DNA of 64,000 bases from assembly GCF_001514195.1 (NCBI RefSeq), contig NZ_KQ948734.1, forward strand, positions 526,462 to 590,461. The letters run 5' to 3'. Below are positions 6,960 through 17,280 of this stretch, in pieces. Within the stretch, counting starts at the first letter, position 1. The number at the start of each line of letters is the position of its first letter. Source of the stretch: Streptomyces griseorubiginosus. GTDB lineage: Bacteria; Actinomycetota; Actinomycetes; Streptomycetales; Streptomycetaceae. The notes beneath the pieces are model-generated. The model did no database searches. It saw only the letters and a program-made list of their open reading frames with translations, and had not been told where the DNA came from. The position numbers and the translations under genes are program-made.

Positions 6960-8564
6960 ATCAACGCGTCCAGCCCTCCCGCTGCCGTCGAACTGCGCGG
7001 CATCACCAAGCGATTCCCAGGCGTCGTCGCCAACAAGGACATCGACATCACCGTCCGCACGGGCACCGTGCACGCCCTGTGCGGTGAGAACGGTGCCGGC
7101 AAGTCCACCCTGATGAAGATCCTCTACGGCATGCAGCAGCCGGACGAGGGCACCATCACGGTCAACGGCGAGACGGTCACCTTCCACACCCCCGCCGACG
7201 CCATCGGCCGCGGCATCGGCATGGTGCACCAGCACTTCATGCTCGCCGACAACCTCACCGTCCTGGAGAACGTCGTCCTGGGCGCGGAGAAGCTGTACGG
7301 CATCGGCGCCAAGGCCCGCGCGAAGATCCGCGAGATCTCCGACGCGTACAGCCTGAACATCCGCCCCGACGTCCTCCTGGAGGAGCTCGGCGTCGCCGAC
7401 CGCCAGCGCGTGGAGATCCTCAAGGTCCTCTACCGCGGCGCCAAGACCCTCATCCTCGACGAGCCCACCGCCGTCCTGGTGCCCCAGGAGGTCGACGCCC
7501 TCTTCGACAACCTGCGCGAGCTCAAGGCCGAGGGCCTCACCGTCATCTTCATCTCGCACAAGCTCGGCGAGGTCCTGTCGGTGGCCGACGAGATCACCGT
7601 CATCCGCCGCGGCACCACCGTCGCCACCGTCGAGCCCGCCGGCACCACCTCCAAGCAGCTCGCCGAGCTGATGGTCGGCAGCGAACTGCCCACCCCGGAG
7701 ACCGAGGAGTCCACGGTCACCGACGTGGCGCTGCTCCAGCTGGACGGCCTGCGCCTGGCCCAGACCGACCTCGACGGCGTCGAGCGGATCATCCTCGACG
7801 ACATCTCCTTCACCATCCACAAGGGCGAGGTCCTCGGGATCGCCGGCGTGGAGGGCAACGGCCAGTCCGAGCTGGTCGAGGCCATCATGGGCATCCGCAC
7901 CCCCGACGCGGGCACCGTCACCCTCGACGGCACCGACATCTCCCACGTCCCCACCCGAAACCGCCGCGAGGCCGGCGTCGGCTACATCCCCGAGGACCGT
8001 CACCGCCACGGCCTGCTCCTCGAGGCCCCGCTGTGGGAGAACCGCATCCTCGGCCATGTCACCGAGAAGCCCAACTCCCGCGGCCAGCTCCTCGACATCA
8101 AGGGCGCCCGCACCGACACCGAGCGCATCATCCAGGCGTACGACGTCCGCACCCCCGGCATCGACGTCACCGCCGCCTCCCTGTCCGGCGGCAACCAGCA
8201 GAAGCTGATCGTCGGCCGCGAGATGAGCCACGCGCCCAAGCTGCTCATCGCCGCCCACCCCACCCGCGGTGTGGACGTCGGCGCGCAGGCCGCGATCTGG
8301 GACCACATCCGCGAAGCCCGCCGCGAGGGCCTGGCCGTGCTGCTGATCTCCGCCGACCTGGACGAGCTCATCGGCCTGTCCGACACCCTGCGGGTGATGT
8401 ACCGCGGCCGACTGGTCGCCGACGCCGACCCCGCCACCATCACCCCCGAGGAGCTGGGCTCCGCCATGACCGGCGCGGCCAGCGGCCACCTGGAGCACGC
8501 AGAGGGCTCCACGGGCGGCTCCGCAGCGGTCTCCGCCGAGGACGACGAGGACGACGCCCGATGA
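6960..8564 (+). CDS. nucleoside ABC importer ATPase, tandem nucleotide-binding domains; apparent ATC start codon
   Basis: Read from ATC 6960 this is a 534-residue double-ABC protein of the RbsA/YufO type that powers BMP-dependent nucleoside uptake. Domain 1 has Walker A GENGAGKS (42-49) and Walker B ILDEPTAVL; domain 2 has GVEGNGQS and the signature LSGGNQQK, with Walker B replaced by LLIAAHPTRGVD, as is usual in this family. There is no ATG, GTG or TTG in frame between the stop at 6882 and GTG 7068, and starting at 7068 would remove the first beta strand and leave only five residues before Walker A. GAGGAG lies eight bases before ATC. It overlaps the next gene by ATGA. Confidence 0.88.
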   Translation: MNASSPPAAVELRGITKRFPGVVANKDIDITVRTGTVHALCGENGAGKSTLMKILYGMQQPDEGTITVNGETVTFHTPADAIGRGIGMVHQHFMLADNLTVLENVVLGAEKLYGIGAKARAKIREISDAYSLNIRPDVLLEELGVADRQRVEILKVLYRGAKTLILDEPTAVLVPQEVDALFDNLRELKAEGLTVIFISHKLGEVLSVADEITVIRRGTTVATVEPAGTTSKQLAELMVGSELPTPETEESTVTDVALLQLDGLRLAQTDLDGVERIILDDISFTIHKGEVLGIAGVEGNGQSELVEAIMGIRTPDAGTVTLDGTDISHVPTRNRREAGVGYIPEDRHRHGLLLEAPLWENRILGHVTEKPNSRGQLLDIKGARTDTERIIQAYDVRTPGIDVTAASLSGGNQQKLIVGREMSHAPKLLIAAHPTRGVDVGAQAAIWDHIREARREGLAVLLISADLDELIGLSDTLRVMYRGRLVADADPATITPEELGSAMTGAASGHLEHAEGSTGGSAAVSAEDDEDDAR

Positions 8565-9688
8565 ACAAGCTGACCCAACGCATCGACAAGGAGCGGCTGC
8601 TCCTCGGCATCGCGGCCCCGCTGCTCGCGGTCGTCGCCGCGCTCGTCGTCACCACCCTGGTGATCCTCGCCACCGGCAAGAACCCGTTCGACGCCTTCAG
8701 CGACATGGTGACCTACGGCACCGCCAGCGACAGCCAGGTCTACATCCTCAACAAGGCGACGACGTACTACCTGGCGGGTGTCTCGGTGGCCATCGGCTTC
8801 CGGATGAACCTGTTCAACATCGGCGTCGACGGCCAGTACCGCATCGCCGCGTTCTTCGCCGCCGTCCTCGGTGGCGCGCTGACCACGCCGGGCTGGATCT
8901 CCATCCCGCTGATCATCCTGTGCGCCATGGCCACCGGTGCCCTGTGGGCGGCCATCGCGGGCGTCCTCAAGGTGACCCGCGGGGTCAGCGAGGTCATCTC
9001 CACGATCATGCTGAACTCGATCGCCACCGCGATCATCGCCTACCTCCTCCAGCCCGGAAAGCTCGCCGAGCTCCAGGCGGGCGGCACCGTCGTCTCCACC
9101 AAGCCGCTGCCGGAGTCGTCGTACTTCTTCCAGATCGACACCGGCGCCGCGGGCGAGCTGTGGGGCTTCATCGTGATCGCCGTGATCGTCGGCATCGCGT
9201 ACTGGTTCGTGCTCGGCCGCACCCGCTTCGGCTTCGACCTGCGCACGGTCGGCCAGTCCGAGTCCGCCGCCTCCGCGAGCGGTGTCTCGGTGAAGAAGAT
9301 GATCGCCACCAGCATGGTGATCTCGGGCGCCGTGGCCGGCCTGATCGGCATGCCGACCCTGCTCAACGACAGCCACCAGTTCAGCAACGACTTCCCCGTC
9401 GGCATCGGCTTCACCGGTATCGCCATCGCCCTGCTCGGCCGCAACAACCCGGTCGGCATCGCGCTCGGCGCCCTGCTCTGGGGCTTCCTGGAGCGCACCA
9501 CCAACCACCTGGAGTTCGAGGGCTACGACAAGGAGATCCTCGGCGTGATCCAGGGCGTCATCGTCCTGTGCGTCGTCATCGCCTACGAGGTCGTACGACG
9601 CTACGGACTCAAGCGTCAGCAGCAGCGGGTCGGCGCCGAGCTCGCCGCCCAGGCCGCCACCCCGACCCAGAAGCAGGAGGTGGCGTGA
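8561..9688 (+). CDS. nucleoside ABC transporter permease 1
   Basis: A 375-residue integral membrane protein starting MNKLTQRIDKERLLLG, with a first transmembrane helix at about residues 17-38 and several more (GISLPLIILCAMATGALWAAIAGVLK-like stretches) before a cytosolic, glutamine-rich C-terminus. The coupling region around GVSEVISTIMLNSIA is typical of BPD_transp_2 (RbsC/YufP-type) permeases. Its ATG overlaps the ATPase stop by four bases and its TGA overlaps the next ATG, so the three transport genes are translationally coupled. It pairs with the second permease to form the channel for nucleosides bound by the upstream lipoprotein. Confidence 0.92.
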   Translation: MNKLTQRIDKERLLLGIAAPLLAVVAALVVTTLVILATGKNPFDAFSDMVTYGTASDSQVYILNKATTYYLAGVSVAIGFRMNLFNIGVDGQYRIAAFFAAVLGGALTTPGWISIPLIILCAMATGALWAAIAGVLKVTRGVSEVISTIMLNSIATAIIAYLLQPGKLAELQAGGTVVSTKPLPESSYFFQIDTGAAGELWGFIVIAVIVGIAYWFVLGRTRFGFDLRTVGQSESAASASGVSVKKMIATSMVISGAVAGLIGMPTLLNDSHQFSNDFPVGIGFTGIAIALLGRNNPVGIALGALLWGFLERTTNHLEFEGYDKEILGVIQGVIVLCVVIAYEVVRRYGLKRQQQRVGAELAAQAATPTQKQEVA

Positions 9689-10971
9689 TGACTGCCACGA
9701 TGACCGACACGCCGCCCCCCGCGGCCCCCAAGGCGGACTCCGCCGCCCGGTCGGGCCGCTCGCTCGGCCAGATCCTGATGATCGTCGCCGGCGCGCTGCT
9801 GCTCGTCGCCGCGGTCCGCGTCATCTCCGGCTCCGACCAGCTCACCTCCGAGGGCCAGGTCTCCGCCGCCCTCAGCCTCGCTGTGCCGATCGGCCTCGCC
9901 GGCCTGGCCGGTCTGTGGTCCGAGCGCTCCGGCGTGGTCAACATCGGCCTCGAAGGCATGATGATCCTCGGCACCTTCGGCGCCGGCTGGATCGGCTGGC
10001 AGTCCAGCCCCTGGCTCGGCCTGCTGTGCGGTGTCGGCTTCGGCGTCGTCGGCGGTCTGCTGCACGCGGTCGCGACCGTCACCTTCGGCGTCGACCACAT
10101 CGTCTCCGGTGTCGCGATCAACCTCCTCGCGCTCGGCACCACCCAGTACCTCGCCAAGCTGTTCTTCGTGGACGGCAAGGCCGCCGCGGAGGGCGGCAAC
10201 CCCAAGCAGTCCCCGCCCGTCGACTCGCTGCCCAACTTCGACGTACCGGGCCTGTCCAGCGGACTGCACTCCATCGAGAACCACCACTGGTTCCTGATCT
10301 CCGACATCGCCGGCATCCTCGGCGGCCTGGTCACCGACCTGTCCGTGGTGACGGTCATCGCGGTCCTGCTGTTCGTCGGCAGCTGGTGGCTGCTGTGGCG
10401 CACCCCGTTCGGCCTGCGGCTGCGCTCCTGCGGCGAGAACCCGATCGCCGCCGAGTCCCTCGGCGTCAACGTCTACAAGTACAAGTACATGGCCGTGGCC
10501 GTCTCCGGCGGCCTCGCCGGCCTCGGTGGCGCCTTCCTCGCGCTGGTCACCTCGCACAGCTACCTCGAAGGCCAGACCGGCGGACGCGGTTACATCGGTC
10601 TCGCCGCCATGATCTTCGGCAACTGGCGGCCCGGCGGCCTCGCCATGGGCGCGGGCCTGTTCGGCTACTCCGACGCGCTCCAGCTGCGCAACGGCGGCGA
10701 GACCGTCCACGCGCTGCTGCTCCTGCTGTTCGTGCTGCTCCTGGCGATGGCCGGCTGGAAGCTGTACAAGAAGGCGCACTGGCAGGGCGGCATCAGCCTC
10801 CTGGTGGCCGCGGGCGTCCTGGTCTGGTACCTGGTCACCGACGAGGTCCCGAGCGACTTCGTGGGCGCCACCCCGTACGTCGTGACCCTGCTGGTGCTGT
10901 CGCTGTCCGCGCAGCGCCTGCGGATGCCCAAGGCGGACGGCATGCGCTACCGGAAGGGCCAGGGCAAGTGA
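9688..10971 (+). CDS. nucleoside ABC transporter permease 2
   Basis: A 427-residue BPD_transp_2 (YufQ-type) permease. After a proline/alanine-rich 30-residue cytosolic lead come about ten hydrophobic segments. The conserved ERSGVVNIGLEGMMILG block and TFGVDHIVSGVAINLLALG are the usual marks of this family, and LRSCGENPIAAESLGVNVYKYK is the coupling loop facing the ATPase. It starts at ATG 9688 inside the TGA of permease 1 and ends by a GTGA overlap with cdd. That overlap ties transport to the first deamination step in one operon. Confidence 0.92.
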   Translation: MTATMTDTPPPAAPKADSAARSGRSLGQILMIVAGALLLVAAVRVISGSDQLTSEGQVSAALSLAVPIGLAGLAGLWSERSGVVNIGLEGMMILGTFGAGWIGWQSSPWLGLLCGVGFGVVGGLLHAVATVTFGVDHIVSGVAINLLALGTTQYLAKLFFVDGKAAAEGGNPKQSPPVDSLPNFDVPGLSSGLHSIENHHWFLISDIAGILGGLVTDLSVVTVIAVLLFVGSWWLLWRTPFGLRLRSCGENPIAAESLGVNVYKYKYMAVAVSGGLAGLGGAFLALVTSHSYLEGQTGGRGYIGLAAMIFGNWRPGGLAMGAGLFGYSDALQLRNGGETVHALLLLLFVLLLAMAGWKLYKKAHWQGGISLLVAAGVLVWYLVTDEVPSDFVGATPYVVTLLVLSLSAQRLRMPKADGMRYRKGQGK

Positions 10972-11360
10972 CGGGCGTCGACTGGGGGGCACTGCGGGCG
11001 GCGGCCCGGGACGCCATGTCCCGGGCGTACGCCCCCTACTCCGGCTTCCCGGTCGGCGTCGCCGCCCTGGTCGACGACGGCCGCACCGTCACCGGCTGCA
11101 ACGTCGAGAACGCGTCCTACGGCCTCGGCCTGTGCGCCGAGTGCGGTCTGGTCTCGGAGCTGCAGAACACCGGGGGCGGCCGGCTCACGCACTTCACCTG
11201 CGTGGACGGCAGGGGCGAGGTGCTCGTCCCGTGCGGCCGCTGCCGCCAGCTGCTCTACGAGTTCGGCGGCGCCGATCTCCTCCTGGAGACCCCGGAGGGG
11301 ATCCTGCCGCTGTCGGAGATGCTCCCGCAGGCCTTCGGGCCTGAGCATCTCACCAAGTAA
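10968..11360 (+). CDS. cdd: cytidine deaminase
   Basis: A 130-residue small, tetramer-type cytidine deaminase converting cytidine and deoxycytidine to (deoxy)uridine. The catalytic zinc motif Cys56-Ala57-Glu58 and the second half PCGRCRQ (Cys89, Cys92) are intact; YSGFPVGVAAL and GCNVENASYGL form the substrate side. GTG 10968 overlaps the permease stop, so it is translationally coupled to uptake. Its product feeds the phosphorylase encoded 21 bases downstream. Length and motifs match the family closely. Confidence 0.95.
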   Translation: MTGVDWGALRAAARDAMSRAYAPYSGFPVGVAALVDDGRTVTGCNVENASYGLGLCAECGLVSELQNTGGGRLTHFTCVDGRGEVLVPCGRCRQLLYEFGGADLLLETPEGILPLSEMLPQAFGPEHLTK

Positions 11361-11381
11361 TTCCCGGAAGGAAAGCCCTGC

Positions 11382-12665
<1,284 letters not shown>

Positions 12666-12760
12666 GCTGGAGCTTCCTCATTCGGGTGAACGGGATCGGT
12701 GGACCATCGCCGGTCCCGTTCGGCATGCTGAGATCGGTGACGAAACGAACGGAGACCGCC

Positions 12761-13354
12761 ATGAGTGCACTCGCCGCCGAGTCCGGAACCCCTGAGGGCA
12801 CGGACTGGGACGAGATCGTCCGTGTCTGGGAGGAGACGGACGCTCCCGAGGGCAGCAAGGTGGAGATCATCGAAGGGATCGTCACCGTGTCGCCTCCGCC
12901 GTCCGAAGAGCACAACGACACTGCCGAGCTGCTTCACGAACTTCTGTACGGCGCACGACCTCCCGGCGCTGAGTGGGGCATCTATCAGACACTCGGGTTG
13001 ACGTGTCCGGAGACAGGCAGCCTGTTCGTTCCAGACCTGTGCGTGGTGCCGAGAGTTGCCCTGCGCCGAGGAACGCGCGTGCACGCCGGCGAAGCGGAAT
13101 TGGTCGTCGAGGTCACGTCCCGGAGCAATGCGAACCACGACCGCATCAAGAAGGCGCACGGATACGCCGTGGCAGGCGTGCCGCTCTACCTCCTGTTGGA
13201 CGCCTGGCAGTCGGGGCGTCCCACGGCGACACTCTACGGAGAACCGCAGAGCGGCACGTATCGAGTCCTCGATTCGGTGGAGTACGGCGAGGAGCTGACG
13301 CTGCCCGCACCGTTCAAGCTGGCTCTGGACACCGGCATCTTCCCGCTGAGCTGA
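12761..13354 (+). CDS. Uma2 family (DUF820) putative endonuclease
   Basis: A 197-residue protein with the Uma2/DUF820 layout: YEIIEGIV-like opening (KVEIIEGIVTVSP), FVPDLCVVPR in the middle and ELVVEVTSRSNANHDRIKKAHGYAVAGVPLYLLLD, which carries the PD-(D/E)XK-like Asp, Glu and Lys residues. This family is greatly expanded in Streptomyces; nuclease activity is predicted from fold and rarely tested. ATG 12761 has GGAG six bases upstream; an earlier in-frame start at 12686 has no ribosome site. It converges with the AEC transporter gene with a gap of five bases. No partner gene suggests a specific role. Confidence 0.85.
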   Translation: MSALAAESGTPEGTDWDEIVRVWEETDAPEGSKVEIIEGIVTVSPPPSEEHNDTAELLHELLYGARPPGAEWGIYQTLGLTCPETGSLFVPDLCVVPRVALRRGTRVHAGEAELVVEVTSRSNANHDRIKKAHGYAVAGVPLYLLLDAWQSGRPTATLYGEPQSGTYRVLDSVEYGEELTLPAPFKLALDTGIFPLS

Positions 13355-13359
13355 GGTCC

Positions 13360-14283
13360 TCACCCCAGCAGCGTCGCCACGACCACCAGCACCGGCACCG
13401 ACAGCGCCGTCGACATCAGGATCGAGTCCCGGGCGAGGCGTTCGCCGACACCGTAGGTGGACGCGTAGGTGTACAGGTTCTGCGCGGCCGGGAGGGCCGA
13501 CGTGACCACCACGTCGAGGAGTTGGGCTCCGTGGAGGCCGAACACGCCGGCCGCCAACGCCCACGCCGCCGCCGGCTGCCCCACCGACTTCAGCGCCACC
13601 GAGAGCAGGACGAGCCCGCGGTCCGGCCCCCGGCCGGGCATCGTGCTGCCGCACAGGGAGATGCCGAAGGCGAGCAGGACCGCCGGGACCGACATGCCGC
13701 CGATGAGGGTCAGGGGGTCCATCACGGGGGCCGGGACCTTCAGGCCCGCCGCCGAGACCATCACGCCGGCCAGCGAGCCCACCGCGATCGGATTGCGGAG
13801 CGGGGTGAGCAAGCGCCGCCACAGGGGGCCCTTCTCGCCCTCGCCCGACGCAAGGTCCAGGACCGTCAGCGCGACCGGCGTCACCCCGACCAGCTGGAAC
13901 AGCAGCACCGGCGCCACCAGCGACGCGTCGCCCAGCACGTACACCGCGATCGGGATGCCGAGGTTGCCGGAGTTGACGTACGAGGAGCACAGCGCGCCGA
14001 TCGTCGTACGGCCAAGGCCCCAGCCCCGTACGACACCCACCGCCACGAAGACGCCCGCGGCCGCTGCCGTGCTGAGCGCGGTCACCAGCAGGCGGCTGGA
14101 GAAGATCACCGACAGGTCGGCCCGGGCGAGGGTGGTGAACAGCAGGGCCGGGGACGCCACATGGAAGGCCAGCTTGGTCAGGACCTCGCGGCCCTGGTCG
14201 CCGAGGTAGCCGCGGAGGCCGATGAGGTAGCCGACCCCGATCACCACCGCGATCACCGCGAAGCCGGTCAGCACTCCCTGCAC
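13360..14283 (-). CDS. AEC (auxin efflux carrier) family transporter
   Basis: A 307-residue integral membrane protein with about ten hydrophobic segments arranged as two five-helix repeats. The NSGNLGIPIAVYVLGD block in the fourth helix and LPAAQNLYTYASTYG near the C-terminus are the paired family motifs that line the substrate path. Characterised bacterial members export or import malonate, malate or similar acids; the substrate here is unknown. GTG 14283 follows GAGGAG. The stop lies five bases from the convergent Uma2 gene, with no hairpin between them. Confidence 0.88.
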   Translation of the reverse strand: MQGVLTGFAVIAVVIGVGYLIGLRGYLGDQGREVLTKLAFHVASPALLFTTLARADLSVIFSSRLLVTALSTAAAAGVFVAVGVVRGWGLGRTTIGALCSSYVNSGNLGIPIAVYVLGDASLVAPVLLFQLVGVTPVALTVLDLASGEGEKGPLWRRLLTPLRNPIAVGSLAGVMVSAAGLKVPAPVMDPLTLIGGMSVPAVLLAFGISLCGSTMPGRGPDRGLVLLSVALKSVGQPAAAWALAAGVFGLHGAQLLDVVVTSALPAAQNLYTYASTYGVGERLARDSILMSTALSVPVLVVVATLLG

Positions 14284-14458
14284 GGGGACTCCTCAAGGGT
14301 GAGGAGGGCGTGGCGTATCCGGGGACGTGCTGATGGGTGGCGCATACAGGCAACCCTCGGGGGAAGCCGCTCCCCGGGTCAACGTGATCCTGCCCGCGCC
14401 GACCAGCCGGACCGGACGCCGAGGCGGCCGTCCTCACACGGGGCCTCACGCGGGGCCG

Positions 14459-14845
14459 ATGAGTTACGCCCACCCGCCCGGTCTACCGATCGTGGACGCC
14501 ATGACACCCGCTGTACTCGTGCTGACCGGCCCCGTCACCCGGGACGAGGTGACAGGGCTCAGTGACGAGGTCCGAACGCTGCTGGGGGCGACCGGCGCCG
14601 GAGTCGTGGTGTGCGATGTCGCCGGGCTAGGGCCGCCGGGGCTCGGCGCGGTGGACCTGCTCGCCCGGCTCCAGCTGGCCGCCCGGCGGGCCGGGGGCCG
14701 GATCAGGCTGCGCGATCCCGATCCCGGACTACACGCCCTCCTTGACCTCGTCGGCCTCCGCTTCGAGATGGAGGGGGACACCGAACAGGGGGAACCAGCG
14801 CTGGGTGTCCAGGAAGAAGTGGAACCCGGTGAGCCGGCCGTCTGA
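14459..14845 (+). CDS. STAS-domain protein, antisigma-factor-antagonist-like
   Basis: This 128-residue protein reads as a single STAS domain: PAVLVLTGPVTRDEVTGLSDEVRTLL, then VVVCDVAGLGPPGLGAVDLLARLQLAARRAGGRIRLRDPDPGLHALLDLVGL. The usual phosphorylatable serine in the DxSGL region is replaced (AGLGPPGLG), so it is probably not a switchable SpoIIAA. Its 3' end overlaps the convergent ECF sigma gene by 117 bases, the tail beyond FEMEGD being atypical and acidic. The ribosome site is weak; ATG 14501 is an alternative start. Proximity to a sigma factor fits regulation but is not proof. Confidence 0.65.
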   Translation: MSYAHPPGLPIVDAMTPAVLVLTGPVTRDEVTGLSDEVRTLLGATGAGVVVCDVAGLGPPGLGAVDLLARLQLAARRAGGRIRLRDPDPGLHALLDLVGLRFEMEGDTEQGEPALGVQEEVEPGEPAV

Positions 14846-15745
14846 GATCTCCAGGACCTGGATCGACCAGGGGGTCCAGCCGCCCTTCTCGGGGTCCGGC
14901 TTGTACTGGGCGAAGCCGGGCAGGCCGTTGACCTGCACCGGGATCAGGCGGGAGCCCTCGCAGGCCGAGCCCAGGGTGGTCATGAAGCCGGTGATGTCGT
15001 CGTGGCCCGTCAGCCACAGGTCGAACGGCGGCATCGTCATGATGGCGTCCTCGTGGAGGAGAGCCGTCAGGGCTGTCATGTCGTACCCCTCGAACGCCTT
15101 CACATAGCGGTCCAGGAGCTTCTGCTGCTCCTCGTCCAGCGGGTCGGAGACGGCCGCGTCGGCGCCCTGCTGCTCCCGCTCGGCGAGGGTGGCGCGGGCG
15201 CGCTGGAGGGCGCTGTTGACCGAGGCGACGGAGGTGTCGAGCAGCTCGGCGACCTCGCTCGCCTTCCAGGCGAGGACCTCGCGCAGGATCAGCACCGCGC
15301 GCTGCTTGGGGGGCAGTTGCTGGAGGGCGGCCATGAAGGCGAGCCGCACGGTCTCCTTGGCGACGGCGGCCTCGGCGGGGTCCTCGACGGTCGGCAGGAC
15401 GCGGTTGTCGGGCATCGGCTCCAGCCAGGTGTGGTCCGGGCGGGGGGAGAGGGCGGCCTGGGCGAGGGGCGTCGACTCGGAGAGGTCCATGGGGCGGGCG
15501 CGCTTGTTGCCGGCCGTCAGCATGTCCAGACAGACGTTGGTCGCGATGCGGTACAGCCAGGAGCGGAGGCTGGAGCGGCCCTCGAACTTGTCGTAGCTGC
15601 GCCAGGCCCGCACCATCGTGTCCTGCACCGCGTCCTCGGCCTCGAAGGAGGAGCCGAGCATGCGGTAGCAGTACCCGGTGAGCTCGGTGCGGTGTTTCTC
15701 GAGCCTGATGTCGAGGTCCGTCGTCGTCGCCGTGCTGTCCGTCAT
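14729..15745 (-). CDS. ECF sigma factor with C-terminal SnoaL/NTF2-like domain (SigG/SigX5-like)
   Basis: A 338-residue sigma-70 family protein, longer than ordinary ECF factors. Region 2 (YCYRMLGSSFEAEDAVQDTMVRAWRSYDKFEGRSSLRSWLYRIATNVCLDML) covers about residues 25-77, region 4 (LPPKQRAVLILREVLAWKASEVAELLDTSVASVNSALQRAR) about 143-183. The remaining 150 residues form a SnoaL-like domain (MTALTALLHEDAIMTMPPFDLWLTG; FHFFLDTQRWFPLF), as in ECF groups that are controlled by the fused domain rather than an anti-sigma factor. ATG 15745 has GGTGGACG upstream. Target promoters cannot be inferred. Confidence 0.9.
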   Translation of the reverse strand: MTDSTATTTDLDIRLEKHRTELTGYCYRMLGSSFEAEDAVQDTMVRAWRSYDKFEGRSSLRSWLYRIATNVCLDMLTAGNKRARPMDLSESTPLAQAALSPRPDHTWLEPMPDNRVLPTVEDPAEAAVAKETVRLAFMAALQQLPPKQRAVLILREVLAWKASEVAELLDTSVASVNSALQRARATLAEREQQGADAAVSDPLDEEQQKLLDRYVKAFEGYDMTALTALLHEDAIMTMPPFDLWLTGHDDITGFMTTLGSACEGSRLIPVQVNGLPGFAQYKPDPEKGGWTPWSIQVLEISDGRLTGFHFFLDTQRWFPLFGVPLHLEAEADEVKEGV

Positions 15746-15877
15746 CGTCCACCCACCCCTGTGGCCGTGCTGTCTCGCGCCTTTGCGCCCAGTACTCGGA
15801 AACTACCGCAGCCCACTGACAACGGCCCCTGGAGCGGGTGAACACACAGGTCAGAAGCCCTCTGGAGAAAAACCGAT

Positions 15878-15907
15878 CCCCCCGGTCGACCGACCTCGAC
15901 CGGGGGG
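15878..15907 (-). terminator. strong hairpin terminator of the MFS gene
   Basis: CCCCCCGGTCGA and TCGACCGGGGGG form a perfect 12-bp stem with a six-base loop. On the minus strand it is followed by GGTTTTTC, a U-rich run, so it terminates transcription of the MFS gene 18 bases after its stop. Confidence 0.85.
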
Positions 15908-15924
15908 AAGGGGGGACGTGCGGC

Positions 15925-17217
15925 TCAGGCCGTCGCGAGCCGCTGCTGGGCCCGGGCCGCACGCGTTCCGAGGACGGTGATCGACACCACGCCGAGCACC
16001 GCCAGCAGTCCGACCCCGACCGTCCCGGCCCAGCCGCCCGCGTGGAAGGCGAGCGCGCCGACCGTGCTGCCCGCGCTGGAGCCGATGTAGTAGGCGGACT
16101 GGTAGAGGGCCGAGGCCTGGGCGCGGCCGTGGGTGGCCGTCTTGCTGACCGCCGAGGACGCCACCGCGTGCCCCGCGAAGAAGCCGCCCGTGATCAGGAC
16201 CAGGCCGAGCAGGACCAGGGGCAGGGAGTTCGCGAGGGAGAGGGCCAGGCCCGTCGCCGTCGTGCCGCCCGCCGCGTACAGGGCGCCCCGGCGGCCGAGG
16301 CGGCCGACCAGGCGGCCCGCTGTCGACGCGGACACCGTGCCCACCAGGTAGATCAGGAAGATCGACCCGATGATGCCCTGGGGGAGCGAGAAGGGCGCCT
16401 CGGTCAGGCGGTAGCCGATCACCGTGTAGACGCCGCCGAAGACCGTCATGAACAGCGCGCCGATGGCGTACAGACGGCACAGCAGGGGGTTGGAGAGGTG
16501 GGCGCGGACCGTGCCGAGCAGCACGCGCGGCCGCAGCGAGCCCGCCGTGAAGTGCCTCGGCGCCGGCAGCAGCAGGCGGAACGCCACCGCACAGGCCACC
16601 GCGAGTGCGCCGATGACCCCGACGGCCACCCGCCAGCCCCATTCCTGTGCGACCCAGCCCGTGATGACCCGGCCGCTCATCCCGCCGACGCTGTTGCCGG
16701 CGACGAACAGACCGATCGCCGTGACCAGGGCCTTCGGGCGGACCTCCTCCGCCAGATACGCGGTCGCGGAGGCCGGCAGTCCGGCCAGGGCAGCCCCCTG
16801 CACCGCGCGCAGCGCGACCAGCGCGGGCATCGAGGGCGCGAAGGGGACCAGGAGACCGACCGTCACCGCGACCGCCAGCGAGGCCGTCATGACCGTACGG
16901 CGTCCGAAGCGCTCGGAGAGGGCGCTCATCGGCAGCACGAACAGCGCCAGTCCGCCGGTCGCCGCCGCCACCGTCCAGCTCGCCTCGCTCGCCGCCACCC
17001 CGAACTCGCCCGAGATCAGCGGGAGGAGGGCCTGCGTGGAGTACAGCAGCGCGAAGGTCGCGACACCGGCGAGGAAGAGGGCGAAGCTCATCCGGCGGTA
17101 GCCGGGGCCGCCCGGCGCCATACGGGAGTCGGGGGCGTCGGGGACGTATGGGGCTTCGGTGGCAGAGACGGGTGACACGGCGCCCACGCGGGTGGACGCC
17201 TCGGTACTGGCAGGCAT
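15925..17217 (-). CDS. MFS transporter, YnfM/AraJ-like efflux protein
   Basis: A 430-residue major facilitator with twelve predicted membrane helices after a 40-residue hydrophilic N-terminus. The loop 2-3 motif LSERFGRRTVMTASL (a variant of GxLaDrxGrr) and WRVAVGVIGALAVA are characteristic. Substrate is unknown; relatives are drug or sugar efflux pumps. It is divergent from a LysR regulator whose gene starts 63 bases away, with a T-N11-A site between them, so the LysR protein probably controls this transporter. A perfect terminator hairpin follows. Confidence 0.9.
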   Translation of the reverse strand: MPASTEASTRVGAVSPVSATEAPYVPDAPDSRMAPGGPGYRRMSFALFLAGVATFALLYSTQALLPLISGEFGVAASEASWTVAAATGGLALFVLPMSALSERFGRRTVMTASLAVAVTVGLLVPFAPSMPALVALRAVQGAALAGLPASATAYLAEEVRPKALVTAIGLFVAGNSVGGMSGRVITGWVAQEWGWRVAVGVIGALAVACAVAFRLLLPAPRHFTAGSLRPRVLLGTVRAHLSNPLLCRLYAIGALFMTVFGGVYTVIGYRLTEAPFSLPQGIIGSIFLIYLVGTVSASTAGRLVGRLGRRGALYAAGGTTATGLALSLANSLPLVLLGLVLITGGFFAGHAVASSAVSKTATHGRAQASALYQSAYYIGSSAGSTVGALAFHAGGWAGTVGVGLLAVLGVVSITVLGTRAARAQQRLATA

Positions 17218-17249
17218 GCCTCGAAGTTACGTACGACGCCTCTCATCCG

Positions 17250-17262
17250 TCCAATGCATGGA
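17250..17262. promoter_or_regulatory. LysR-type T-N11-A box between MFS and LysR genes
   Basis: TCCAATGCATGGA has TCCA/TGGA arms and fits the T-N11-A rule for LysR binding. It lies in the 63-bp divergent intergenic region. Role inferred from position. Confidence 0.5.
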
Positions 17263-17280
17263 TTCGCCATAATCGTTCCC

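Noticed and set aside
12973..14565. + strand frame opposite the AEC transporter
   Set aside because: Composition is that of a shadow frame (Arg/His-rich), without domain motifs.
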